DNA from: Vitellaria paradoxa
Lineage: Eukaryota; Streptophyta; Magnoliopsida; Ericales; Sapotaceae
Assembly (NCBI GenBank): GCA_019916065.1
Contig: CM034237.1
Coordinates: 38,918,485-38,982,484, forward strand
Direction: 5' to 3'
Length of the DNA: 64,000 nucleotides
How positions within the stretch are numbered: position 1 is the stretch's first letter; the number at the start of each line of letters is the position of its first letter. Shown piece after piece: positions 35,632 through 57,017 of the stretch. The notes beneath the pieces were generated by a model. The model worked only from the letters and a program-made list of their open reading frames with translations. It was not told where the DNA came from and did not search any database. The position numbers were made by a program, and so were the translations under genes.

Positions 35632-38600
35632 GGTCAGGTCTGATGCAAATAAATATTACTTGAGGTTCCGACTCGGAATGGCACTGGTGCATATGCTCCT
35701 AGACAACATCAGAGGGAATGGGGATGAGGTCTGCATTATTTCGAGAAGTTGGCAGCTTGGCCAAGATGCCAACCAAGCCTATCAGATCCCTATTAGTGGG
35801 TTCGGCCCAAGTCGGTTGACTCATTTCCTTTTGAACATTTAATAATTCAGCATTTCTATGTGTACAAGTTAATTTACTATTTTCCTTTTATTTGCAACTG
35901 GTAATTTCAACGACACTAGTCTTCTGGAACAGGTTTGGAAGATCCTGGGATTTGGGAGTGATTATCCCTTTGGCAGATCATCACCCCTTCTTTTCCACTA
36001 CCTCCCGAGCTACCGCTCATTTATTGCTCCTCCTTTTGGTCTCTCCCTTGGGTCTGCATCAGAGAAATCCAAGAAGCATTGCTGGTGAACCCATTGGAAT
36101 AGACGAGCAAGAAGAAGAATAAGAGGAGCAAGAAAAGGTTGAACGGCAACCACTTGCTTGGAGAAGACTTATTCAAGCTGCCCATCAGCCAAGCATATTG
36201 AAAGTACATCTTCTGTTGCTCCTGAGGAAATGCCTAGTCATCAGGACGATACTCCCGAGGAGGATGACAATCTTCTCGAAGAAGCCTTGAGGCACGATCA
36301 AGAAAAGAGAGAAAGAAAAGCAAAGGAAAAGATAAAAGAAATGGAGGAACGAAGTCCTAAACGCCAACAATCTTGGCACCACGGTCATCCTCGATCAGGG
36401 ATCGAAATTTCTAAGCCCAATAAAGCTAATCAAACCACTGATTTTTTTTTTTATAAGGTTAATAATTATTCAAACATATAGGCTGGGAGTTTTAAAAAAA
36501 TAAAATAAAATCTTACAAATCTTTATAAACACGAATTACGAAATAATAAAATTTAAATTCTTCACTCACTGTATGAATTACGAGACATGTACTTTTATAA
36601 TTTTATACTATTTTATACAATTCCAAACACACTCATAATATTGTTTGGTAAACTAAGATTTCAAATTGAAATATTGTTCTAGGGTTTTATTTTAAATTTA
36701 GCTAGAGTTATTTATCTTGTTTAATTGTTTATTTTTCGCATAAAGGATTATTTAGTTTCAAGGAATGTGTATTTCTCAATTTGTTTGGTATATTTCAACT
36801 TTTAATTTGACTATTTTATGATTAATTGAATTAAGTATTTTTATTAGTTAATTAGTGACTGGGTTATGATTTGCTTATTAATTTAAATTTAATTTGTGCC
36901 GAATAGCAGAAAGATGCATAAGAATTTCATTGTCTCAATTAAAATAATTTTAAAATTTTCTACACTCACTATTGTAAAAATATAATTTATTTCTTCTGAT
37001 CATTCAATTATAAATAATTTTTGCCCCCACCAAACAAAAAACCTAGGTCCGTATTTGATCGTTCAGGTTGGAGAATGAACGCTTGAACAGTGTTGAAAAT
37101 TTTCAAGCATTCAGGTCGGCTCCCATTCAGTTGCTATGACAGGGATATTGACAGACAGGATTAGGCATCACTGTTAGCTCATCAAGTGTTGTATTAAAGC
37201 CACAAAGTAATCAGTCACTTTGAAGAACAATCTACAGTGTCTGAGCATGTAAAATCTGCAAAATTTTTTGTTCTAGACATACATGTGGTGTCCTGACATA
37301 CTCAGCTCATTCACTTGTCTGGAAGGCACCTCTTGATATTTTGATGAGTTGCAGACTGGAGAAATGTTTATCCAATTGTTCCATTTCCTCCTCCCTCTTA
37401 AACATCTGAAAGTATAATGCGTGATCAATTTCATATAAATACTATCTGTGTATTTGGAGTAATAAAAAATAAGAAAAACATGATTTTGGGTAAAAAACAA
37501 GAAAAATGTGGTTTTGGGTAAAGAAAAGTGTTTGGTGTTTATTTCCAAACTATGTTTTTTGAAAATGAATAGTATCAAAACCGTTAGAATGGTTTCTCAA
37601 ATTCGTTCTAACGATTCAAAGAAATGCTTCTTCTCTCTCTGAATAATACTAAAACCGTTAAAACGGCCTTCAACATCGGTTCTAATAGATTCTACACTAA
37701 TAAACCGTTAGAACAGTTTTCAAAATCTGTTTTAACAAATTAAAAAAAATAAAGATAAATAAACGACAATGATACTTGTTCGAAAGTTTTCGACGCAAAA
37801 AATATGATCGTGAAAAAAAATTTTCGCACTTGATTAACCTTACAAATTTTTCATTTTTTAATGAAATATTGAAATTTTTTAAAATTAGTAAAAGTGAGAA
37901 AAAGTAAAAGTGTGATAGAAAATTTTAATGATTTATAGAGGTTGTTAGAATTTTGTAAAGTTTTTTAGAGTTTATTAGCACTCTAAACGATGCCATATGT
38001 AAAAACATTTGTGCGTGAAACCATTATTAAACACATGAGAGATCACATTAACACCATGTTAGGGGCCAGAGGCGAATTAAGAATTTTAAGTAAAAGGGAT
38101 ATCGAGCACCTAATATCTAAGAAGAGAATAACGAGAAAAGAACATGAGTTACGTTAGGTTTAATCATGTTACGTTAGGTTTAAGAGTACAGAGAAACAAT
38201 ATTATTACCTTTTAAGGAGAGAGAAATTATTATTAGATTTTAAACTAGTGAATATATTTTTTACAGTATAATTGCTTAAATACATTGAAATAATTTTATT
38301 ACAAATATTATAGTTTATTAGATTTTAGAAAAATTATATAAAATAATAAAAATTAAATATCTATAAAATAAACGGGATACCAATAATTTGGCATTAAGTG
38401 GAAGTTGACACAAAAAATTATGATAATGTATTTATATTCCTTTTCACATTAAGTTAATTAATTGAAATAAGTAATTAATTGAATTACTTGCCTAATTGTT
38501 TAGAAAAATGTTAGGAGGATATTTTGCTATTTTTAAAAATATAATTATATTATTTGTATAAATTGCTTTTTAAAGTGAGCTGATATGATATGAAATCAAC

Positions 38601-39357
38601 ATTTTTTAAGTACGTCTAGATTGAAACTTTGTGTGAGTGAAAGTGAGTATGTGTCAAATTTAAAGGATAAAAGTGAGATTTTTCGCTAAAATTATTTATT
38701 CTGAACTTCTAATACGATGAAAATATGGTCCTATGACTCAAAAAGAAAAAAAAAAGAATTGCCTTTTTCAGAAAAAAAAAAAAAAGAAAACATTTTGCTT
38801 ACCAAATAAATAAATAATTTATACTATTAAAAAGGAAACAAGAGAGATAGTTGTGAAGTCAAAAATTTCATGAAACTAATTTTTTATGAATTTTTTTTTT
38901 TTTGTAACTCTTAAATATCAATAACCACTCACCATTTAAAAATGGTGTATAAGTAATTTTTTAATTTTTATAAATTATTTAAGTAATTTTATTTTTTTAT
39001 TTTTTATTTTCCTTAAATACACTTTAACCACCTATTACTTTTATAATATTCTTGTGTTTTATTAAAATGTCATTTGATTACTTACTATTTACTTAAATAT
39101 TTTTAACTAATAATTATTTTTTATTATGGGATATAATTTTTTTAATTGTTAAATGAAATAAAAATTAATTAAAAATACACTGATATTGTGCTTCCATCAT
39201 AGTAATAAATAAAGAAAAAAAAAATCTAGGGGCAGAGAGGTTTTGGGGAGATGGAAAGGGTTTAAAAAGGACAGAGAGGGGTTTAAGAGCCGGCCAGGGG
39301 AGGTCTTTCGTTCACCCCTTGACTAACCCTAGCAACGGACAGAGTCAACCTGCCGCC
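35632..39357. other. Intergenic spacer with MITE-like relics
   Basis: No gene is recognised. An acidic, Lys-rich open stretch at 36158-36420 (HQDDTPEEDDNLLEEAL) has no family match I can name and may be a retroelement or gene relic. At about 37430-37990 lies a repeat related to 50680-51115 (both read ATGAATAGTA..AA and AACCGTT, then TTCGAC..AA and GAAATATT.AAATTTTTT). A sequence near 38066-38130 (AGAGGCGAATTAAGAATTTT, then ATATCTAAGAAGAGAATAAC) resembles the left end of the hAT MITE at 55375. The rest is AT-rich. Confidence 0.4.
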
Positions 39358-39867
39358 ATGTCTTCCTCCAATTCTTCAGAAACCCCACAATCAAATTCAG
39401 AAGACAATAAAACCCCCAAAACCCAAACCCTAGAACCCCGGCCACCACTACAGCAATTCTCAGATCCTACCATGAACGATCCCCAAACCCTAGAAGCAGA
39501 AAACGGCGACCAGGGGGAGGAAGAGGAAGAGGAGGGTGAATGTGGGTTTTGCCTCTTCATGAAGGGAGGTGGTTGCAGAGACAGCTTCATTGCTTGGGAG
39601 AATTGCGTTGAAGAGGCCGAGAAGAACAACGGGGACATCGTCGAGAAATGTTTCGAGGTCACCGGGGCTTTGAAGAAGTGTATGGAGGCTCATTCCGATT
39701 ATTATGAGCCGATTCTGCAGGCGGAGAGGGCGGCCGAGGAGGTGGCCTTGAGGGAATTGGAGAAAGAGAAAGCCGAAGAAGCTGCTTCGTCGTCAGCGTC
39801 TGAAGTGTCGGAAGGTCGATTGAGTTCACGGAAAGAGGAGGAATCGAAAGGTTCGGAGAAACAATAA
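39358..39867 (+). CDS. GCK domain-containing protein, intronless
   Basis: 169 residues from an ATG in a strong context (GCCGCCATGT). The open frame extends upstream only through a non-ATG codon. Residues 1-60 are Ser/Thr/Pro-rich, ending in an acidic run. The GCK domain covers about 61-118 (ECGFCLFMKGGGCRDSF, ENCVEEAE, EKCFEVTGALKKCMEAHSDY), with cysteines at 62, 65, 73, 83, 98 and 108 in the expected spacing. The spacing resembles twin-Cys helix proteins of the mitochondrial intermembrane space. The C-terminus is a Glu/Lys-rich coiled segment. The molecular function of the family is not established. A TTTAAAAAGG stretch near 39259 may be the TATA region. Arabidopsis has a GCK gene in what I recall as the collinear position. 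Confidence 0.88.
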   Translation: MSSSNSSETPQSNSEDNKTPKTQTLEPRPPLQQFSDPTMNDPQTLEAENGDQGEEEEEEGECGFCLFMKGGGCRDSFIAWENCVEEAEKNNGDIVEKCFEVTGALKKCMEAHSDYYEPILQAERAAEEVALRELEKEKAEEAASSSASEVSEGRLSSRKEEESKGSEKQ

Positions 39868-40947
39868 GGGTTCTTGATCTGGGTAATTGTTTCGTTTTGC
39901 TCTTTATCATTGTTTACTGCTGGCTCTGGTGGAAAATTACAGAGCTGTTCATTAGGAAGAACAAGACAAAAGAGGAATTTTTTTTTTTTTGAGGGAATTA
40001 TAAGAAACTGAGATCTTTTTTACATTTTTGATATATTAACAATAAGTGGAGTGAAGATTAATTGGAAAATGTACTTGTCTACATGGATTTTTCAGCTGAA
40101 ATACTTGCTGTTATCATTATTTTCATTATCATTTGCCTTCTTTTAGTAGGAATGTTTTTCTTGTGGCTAATTATGTTATTTCAAAATGTTTGCAATATAT
40201 ATATATATAGAGAGAGAGAGAGAAATAGAGAGAGAGAAGCAGTGATTTGTGGATGGATAGACTGGTTTTGGGGGATGATTATAGTTGGTGCTAGGGAAAT
40301 AATAAGTGTTAGCTGAAGATCAAATACGGGATATGGAATGTGAGTTATGATGCATTTGACCATATCTTCCTTGTAAGAGGCTGATGAATGGAATGAATCC
40401 AGGTCGAATGATATTTAGGAATGCTTTAATTGCATCAATATTAATTTACCTCATTTGAAACTAATCTGTCTTTGCTATGTTCTAAATCTTGTGGGCTTAA
40501 TTCTGTTTTATCACCGCACTAATTTCCATGCTTTCTGGGATTGTTTAAAGTTGTAAAAATTAGTATAAATTTATAAAAGTTACAGCGAATAAAAAATTTA
40601 AATTTTATAGAAATTTGTAAAATTTTGTGAAATTCCAAATGAGCTTGTGAATAAGTTTGTTAATGAGTCGGGTCCGGATTAGATCTATAGATCCAGATCC
40701 GATCTGAATTCAATAGTAATGGATTTGATCCACTTTCAAAAAATTATCGGATCTGATCTTGCAAAATCCAAATCCGATCTAATTTTTATAGTTTTTGCTT
40801 ATTTGTAAATTTGTAGATCTGAAAATTTGTAACTTTGGGCAAAGAAAAACAAAAAATGTAGATTGAACTTCATGAAGAAAAATATGTTGGCATTACAGTT
40901 GAGCCATATAGCCTCGCCTACAAACAATACATATTTCTCAATGAATA

Positions 40948-40999
<52 letters not shown>

Positions 41000-41003
41000 T
41001 AAA
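39868..41003. other. GCK 3' region and spacer with microsatellites
   Basis: The first part is probably the GCK 3' UTR. A (TA)n(GA)n tract lies at about 40197-40236 and an (AAT)n microsatellite at about 40947-40995. The apparent poly-Asn ORF across the latter is not a gene. Nothing else is recognised. Confidence 0.5.
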
Positions 41004-41004
41004 A

Positions 41005-41098
41005 GGAGCGTGGCCTTTAGCTCAGTGGTTAAGAGCCTTTCCTGCCCGCTCATGACTCGAGTTCGAGTCTTCCCCCTCCCCTTAAAAAAAAAAAAAAA
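41005..41098 (+). repeat. tRNA-derived SINE-like sequence with poly-A
   Basis: GGCCTTTAGCTCAGTGGTTA is a good polymerase III A box. ACTCGAGTTCGAGTCTT 35 bases later is B-box-like. A CCCCT tract and a run of 15 A follow. The T-arm and acceptor stems do not pair as in a functional tRNA, and the poly-A end and flanking AAT-rich repeats suggest retroposition. It is better read as a short SINE than as a tRNA gene. Confidence 0.55.
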
Positions 41099-41683
41099 TT
41101 CACCTTTCAAAAAAAATAATAATAATAAAAGGCCTATGGACAAGGCAGGGGTTCTGTTTTCCCTTGAAGATTGGTTTGGCAAAGTCAGCATGAAGCTGAA
41201 AGAGGCAACTTAGGATTTAAAGTGTTGGGACTAAGGGTGAAATCAATGTCAGACCAATTCGATGCCATCCCAAGGGACTGCACTGCTGCAATTCGGAGTT
41301 ACTGCTGCATTTGACACCGAGCTTCCCCTTGTATTCCTGAAGTGAATATCACTAATTTTTACTGACGATGACTTTAAATAAACAAACTACACTTGTTATG
41401 GGGGTTAGAGTGGCAAAAAATGAGATAAAATAAGATAATTGGAGATAACTTGTGAGTTCATAATTCATATAGTGAGATAAAAAATAATTTTTAAAGTTTT
41501 TAAGTTTTTTTCATTTCACCAACACATCCTTAATATGATTTGGTAAAATTTTTATGGAATTTGAAAGATTAATTACTGCTTCTTTTTTTTTTGGTAGTTA
41601 TTACCTCTTCAAGTGAGAGGTTCTATATATATATATATACATATCTATGTATGTACGTATTAACCCTGCGCCTTTTTTCGACT

Positions 41684-42033
41684 GAGGGGTGTTTAGAGTT
41701 TCAACAATTTCTAAAAGTTTTTAAAAATAAATTTTGAAATTATTATGTAATAATTATTGAATGTTTATGTTTGATTTGATATAAATTATTAACAAGTATA
41801 TAAAGTGACACGTGTCAAAATTTTAGTGGAGAATTTTGAAAATTTTTGAAATTTTGTGTAATTTTTTGTACAAATGTCAGATCACTTTTTTTTAATTCTG
41901 GCAAAATCTATTGAAACGTATTATTTTAGTGCATGTCAACGACTTTTAAAATTTTTTACAGTCTGAAAATCTATCAACTTTTGAAACTTTTTAAGATTTT
42001 TTTTTGAAGTTTTTGGGGGTCCAAACGCCCCCT
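41684..42033. mobile_element. Possible MITE with GGGG(T/C)GTTT ends
   Basis: The left end GGGGTGTTTAGAGTTTC and the inverted right end GGGGCGTTTGGACCCC are similar, and CTGA lies on both outer sides. The interior is AT-rich and non-coding. The superfamily is unclear because a 4 bp CTGA flank is not diagnostic. Confidence 0.4.
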
Positions 42034-42395
42034 GATAATGCTGATCGATTATATCATCAAAACTAAAGTGATGTTGGAGGCGAACGGTGAAAGGTTTTGA
42101 TCCTCAAACCATTCGTTGTTCTTATCAACGGAGTGTGGGACACAATAATCCTACTTACACTCGCTATCCTAGGCTGCCGATGCTGACAAAATATCACATT
42201 ATTGAGAGGAAATATTTGATTATAAAAATTTAAATTATATTAATATATTATTTTTATAATAAATAAAATTAATCTATAAAATTAACGAATATTTTTATCA
42301 TTTGAATGATATCAAAACAAATAAAAATAAAAAGGTAGAATTAAGAAATTTTTTTGTGAAGTAGAGATATCATCACTCAATTATATTGTACCAAA

Positions 42396-42433
<38 letters not shown>

Positions 42434-43087
42434 ACATGCATATATTAAAATCGTCTAGTTATGTCTTTTTTTTATCCTTGTTCCCTCCATTTTATTTATT
42501 TTTTATTTTTTTTAAAGGACAAATCACACTTATCATCATTTAACATTTGAATATTTATGTTTATAATCTTCAATATTTAAAAATTATATTTATCTCTCTT
42601 ATTTTAAAACTTTTTGAACATTGATTTCATTCTGTTGAATTAATCTTTAAAACTTAACCAAAAAAATAAAATAAATTTTAAGCAATTTTTCTATTTTATC
42701 ATTCTTTTTCTCACATCTTCATCGGTTTTATTTGCAAAAAAATTTCTCAAAAATTTTTTTTTAGCTTGTCCTTCACAATACATCCACGAGTTGGGAGTAG
42801 GTCCGGTGCACCGCGAACCGTTAGATCACTCAACAGTACACTGTACGGTGTATCGTACAAATAATCCAACAGTCTACAGTACACTGGACGGTCCGATGTA
42901 CCGCATCTACCCCATACATCCACTGGTATGGAATATAAAAACACAAACAATTTACACGTGTGCAGTTTTAATGTAGCAATTAGCAAAGTCCTATCCACAA
43001 CCAAATTGATGGTGCGCATTTCATCTGATAACCACCATGGTCTCCACACCCTCCGCCGAGAGCAAAAGCTGGACACAGGAAAAAGAA
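42034..43087. promoter_or_regulatory. Upstream region of LSMT, with a TATA candidate
   Basis: From 42034 to 42780 the sequence is AT-rich with a (TA)n run at about 42399-42430. TATAAAA lies at 42934-42940, about 150 bp before the chosen ATG, a reasonable TATA box. Just upstream, the word CAGTACACTG(T/G)ACGG occurs at 42834 and 42877 as a direct repeat 43 bp apart, with partly palindromic GTAC words between. The promoter role is inference. Confidence 0.45.
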
Positions 43088-52271
<9,184 letters not shown>

Positions 52272-55200
52272 GATTTTCCCAATCAAAAGCGAGGCGACTA
52301 CACAGCAAATGCAGCTGAAAGTTGAAATGTAGCAAGCAACGAGGATGGATTTTTCTAGGACTTGGTAAAAGAGATTTGATGAGCAACACCCTCGATCAAG
52401 TCTTGAGGGAGGTTTTGATATTATCTATTTCTACTCTTGTTTTTCTCCACCAAGGTGGTTTGAATTTCCAGTTTTAGATTCAATTTTCCATTGACAGCAT
52501 TCATTCACATATAGGAACTACTACATTCATGTATCCAGGGCGGCCGCACGTTTAAACTTCCCCGAATTACGTTTGGCTCTCCCGAGTTATAGTCCGGATA
52601 ACCTGACTTAATTTTTTTAATTAAAAAATATATATATATTTTTTTTAAATTTAACCCACCACCTTGTATTTTTATTTTTATTTTTGTAATCCAATTCATT
52701 TTACTTTTAAATCTTTTATTTAATTGAAATTTTTATAATTCAAGCCCGTTTATTTTTAAAATTTTTGTTAGATTCAGACAAACTCTAAATCTTGAGGCCG
52801 GCCCTGGCCCTGCATGTACCATTCGAATCCAGTCCTATTTTTATAAAGTGCTCTGATGTTGCATTTCCGTGTGGAGTTGCCTACCCCATGTCTTTGAAAA
52901 AAGCCGGTTACCGTTGGTTGTGCTACGATTTCAAAGCATTCCTTTGTGAAATTTGGTGGGTACAAGTACCTTCGGTGAGACTGTGAAACCCAGTCCAGTC
53001 CAGTCCAGGGCTGCCGTGCATTTGAGGTGAACGATTCTGGAACTTTCCTAGGCCTGGATCCAGCACCATTTTTCTCATTAGGTTAAATTACAAATTGGTG
53101 CAAAAAGGTGAAAACAAATTAATGTTTTTGAAGAGAAAAATTAATTTTATTCTATTTTATTTCCTCACTTAATCAGTCCTAAAAAAGTTAATTTCTTTCA
53201 TTCCATTTTCTTTGAAAACTGTTTCTTTTCTATGTAATTTTTACATTTATTTATTTTTTATTAATATTTCATAATTTAATTATTTTAACATATGTCACAC
53301 TTATATTTTTTTCTTAAATTTTATTTCATTGCATTATATTTAAAATATGTAACTAAATTATGCGAATTGAATTGTTTGTACAGTACCCTTTTAAATAACT
53401 TTAGAGTGATGACAAAAATTAACATAACAAAAGTTTTGTAAAAAAGAAATATTTATTCAATTAAGTTAGAAAAATATAAAATTTAACTTTATATGATTGC
53501 TAAAAATATAAATAAAATAAAAATAAAATTTAATATAGCCTTTTAAGAATGATTTTTACATAAGTCAGGTAACCATGAAAATTCAACCACTTATAAACTT
53601 GAACTTCTAATTGTATTTATGATATTATAATTACAAAATGAAAAAAGAGGAGTAATTGTGTAATTTTAATTAATAAAAGATAAAGTGAATTATAAAAATG
53701 AATTATTGGAGTATAAATTAATCCACCTGAAAATGTTGTACAAATTAAAAGAGTTAAAAGAGAGTATGCCTGCATTACAAATGATGATTTTATAGATCTC
53801 GCGATATATCTTGTTAAATTTTTTAAGTTTGGATTTATTGTGATTTTAAAAAATTAGCAATGGTCACAAATAGGGATATGTACAATTTGGTCAAAATTCG
53901 ATTTTCGAACTGTATCGATCAAATTTAAGAAGTTTGGTTCGGTTATTCTTTTAACAACGATCGGTTTGGTTAATTTTTGTAATAATAACGGCTATCGATT
54001 TTGGTTATGATTTTGAAATTTTAAAACTAAATAGCTGAACTAACCGAATTAAAATACTTAATATTTAATATATTTATATATAATTAACTGATTTTATCTT
54101 TTGAATACACTTGACTTTTGAAAATTTATAGCTTTTGAATATTTACAAAAAATTATTAAAGCATTGCCATATTGTTGCTTGGTACTCATTTAACAAATAA
54201 TTATAATATTTGAATTTCTCTTGGTTAAATATACTACTTAGGTAATATATACACTGATTATTCATTCTTGTTTCCATCTAACCTCCCCTTATTTTATTTA
54301 ATCTCCTTCTTTAAGCAATTTGAAGCATCTAAATATATATTGATTTCCTTGTCAACCAGAGGTCCTTTTATTTTATTTTTTTCCTTTGTTTTATTTTTTT
54401 TTAAATTCAAATTGTTTCTTTTTAGGTTTATTAAGAATTTTATTTTCTTAGTTATGATTTAATGGAAATATATGTTTGCTTTTGTAATTTGAAATTTAGA
54501 ATTTTAATATTTTGATGACATTTTGTTGAACTTATAATAAAAAATTGCTATTTTACCTCTATAAATAAATTATAAAAAATATATTTAAATTTATAAATTT
54601 ATTTAACCGAACCGAGCATAACCAAATCAAAATAATTCGGTTTGGTTAATGTTTGGTTAATACATATTGTTTGGTCGGTTTGATTATCATTTTTTATTTT
54701 AAAAAATATTAAGTTCAGTTATAAAAGTTATAATTTTCAAACCATACCGACTGATGCTCACCCTCTATTTGTAAGAAAAAAGAGTTGTATATTGTTATTT
54801 ATTGGTACAAAAATAACTCCTAGACACATGGCAACACACCCGAGCACATTTGCGTTGAGTGAAGAGGTGCTGCATTGGGTTCATTTAGCTCTTGTTCACT
54901 CCAATTGAGTCTCATGGCGAAAGGTATAAATGCTGGTTAATTATGACTATAAATGCCATCATGAAATAAATTTAGTTTATTTATTGCATCTTTGTTAACC
55001 TGGTCGATTCTTTACTTACTAAATGGCAGGCATGATGTGATATTTAGATACTTCTTATTGTCACATCGCCCTATTATCCTAATATCCGCCATGCGTATTA
55101 AAATATAAATTAATGAGTATTAAATGCAAAGTAAACTATTTTATACATCCGCATATACAAGTACTATAATACTATTACTTATTCAATTATTTTCTCAATT

Positions 55201-55374
55201 GTTTAATTGTTTTCTTTTGCTATAAATATCACACTTAGTCTAAAAAATCAAGTAGCTTTACTATTGTCAACTGAACACTGACAATTTATCCATTATTCTC
55301 TATTAAACTTTTTCTGATTTAATCATAGGAGAGTTTTTTATCAGGGACTCTCTCCAACCAATTTCTCTTATGAT
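52272..55374. other. Intergenic spacer between LSMT and the hAT MITE
   Basis: The first 200-250 bp are probably the LSMT 3' UTR. A less AT-rich stretch at 52780-53080 is open on both strands but unrecognised. From about 53900 to 54750 the sequence contains recurring TTCGGTTTGGTTAAT-type words, resembling a decayed non-coding repeat. The rest is AT-rich. Confidence 0.35.
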
Positions 55375-55930
55375 CAGGGGCGGATCCAGAATTTTCAGCT
55401 AGGGGGGCACCGGGTATCTAAGACGAGAATAACAAGTTATCTTCGAACTAAGAGTAGGAGAAAAATAATGTTGCTTTTAGGGAGAGATAAAATTATTCTT
55501 AAACATTAAACCGTTGATTATACTTTTTTCAATTTAATGGTTCAACTAGTTATTTTAACAGTATCTGAGATTTAATAAGATATCTATCATTACTTAAAAA
55601 AATATAATTCTTATTAAATTTTTATTGTTTATAGAATTTATTATGTTATATATTATATTTTTTGATATTATGCACAAAAATATTGAATAGTGTAATAGGA
55701 CAATATATTTTATTTCAAAAAAAAATACTTGGGTTTAATTTTTATAAACTCTTTTTATGTTGAAAATTTTTGAATTTACCTTAATTTTTAAATAAAGCCA
55801 ATATAGCCTAACTTTGAATTCATTTATTTTTTAATTAAAGGTAAAATGCCAAGGACATTTTTGGAATTCAACATCTAAAAATTCAGGGGGATCACTTGCC
55901 CCCTCTTGCCTTAACGTGGCTCCGCCAGTG
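55375..55930. mobile_element. hAT MITE, 556 bp, with exact 8 bp TSD
   Basis: The left end CAGGGGCGGATCCAG and the inverted right end CACTGGCGGAGCCACG are hAT-type. The TSD CTTATGAT is exact at 55367-55374 and 55931-55938. The interior is AT-rich and non-coding. The end motif relates it to the outer hAT element at 29986 and to a relic near 38066. Confidence 0.88.
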
Positions 55931-57017
55931 CTTATGATCATTTGTTTTTTAGGCTCTTTCAAGTAAATTCAATCGACGTAATAACTACACTCAAAAAATT
56001 TTTTTATTCCCGCAATTATCATAATATAAATTTTTTGTAATGGATTAGATCCGCTACAATTGGAAGAGACTATAGGTGAGATATAGAGATTGCGTGGCTG
56101 CAAAATGATTTATTGGATTGGTTAGAGAATAATGTCAAAGAATGGAGATAATAAAAAAAATGTAGAAAATAAAAATAAGTAGCTAATTTAGTTAAAATAA
56201 AGAAAGAAAATAAAGAGAGAGATAGAGAGGGGGAGAAAATGAAGAAAGGGGATAAAAAAAAGTTAACTTGGACGTAAATATGTAACAGCAAAAAAAAAAA
56301 AAAATTAATTTTTTAGAGATGGCAAAAAGATGAATTTATTCATTTTCATTAGTATCATTAATGGACAAACTCCAATTAGAGTAAATGTAATTTCTCATAT
56401 TTCAGTGACTAGTTATTTTATTTGCAAATTCTAAAGAAGATTTACGTAATTTTATTTAATTTTTATTTATTAAATCCAAGGACATTCTAATTTAAAAAAT
56501 AATTGAGCGGATAAATTATATTTAATATTTTTACACTTTACTCTCGATTTCACTTTGAACTGTCTTTTTTAAATTATCCTATTTGTTTTTATACTTCAAC
56601 TCAATTCTATTTTGTTTTACTACGGAGATTATCATTAAAAAAAAAAAATGAAAATTGTCCATTGTCTATCTGGTTGATAGATTTTTTTGTCTCTAACTTT
56701 AACTTGTTAATAGTTTTAACAAATTGTGGTAGAATGGGATTCGATTAAAGAGTAGGGAATAAAATAAAATAATTTTAAATATATGAACTAATATGGGATT
56801 TGAGCAAAGTATGTGGGTGTTAATTGTAATTTAACTCAACAGAGCGGTTAAAATTGCAGCCCGAGTCCTGACACCTGCGACCCTGCCCCACAGGACTGTA
56901 TACCTGATGATCGTTACGAAAGAACAAAATCATCTGCACGCATATAATATATATTTATATATATATATCTCTCCTCGAAATCGAGCTACAACCTAAGAAT
57001 AATCACCTAATCGTATC
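55931..57017. promoter_or_regulatory. Spacer and probable promoter of the p24 gene
   Basis: Mostly AT-rich with no gene. A (TA)-rich block at about 56944-56978, directly before the ATG at 57018, includes TTATATATATATAT and may be the TATA region. It sits only 40-70 bp from the ATG, so the leader would be short. Confidence 0.4.

Noticed and set aside
36158..36481. Acidic/Lys-rich ORF as a protein-coding gene
   Set aside because: No recognisable domain, no splice partners and poor context. Low-complexity charge alone is not enough, so it is noted only as an unrecognised relic.
39345..39910. Minus-strand ORFs opposite the GCK gene
   Set aside because: They overlap the conserved GCK coding frame and show no motif.
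41011..41083. Possible tRNA gene
   Set aside because: A and B boxes are present, but the acceptor and T stems do not pair and a poly-A tail follows. A SINE fits better.
40863..41213. ORF with a long poly-Asn run and its antisense Leu-rich frame
   Set aside because: The run is an (AAT)n microsatellite and the rest spans a SINE-like sequence and poly-A; no protein family is visible.
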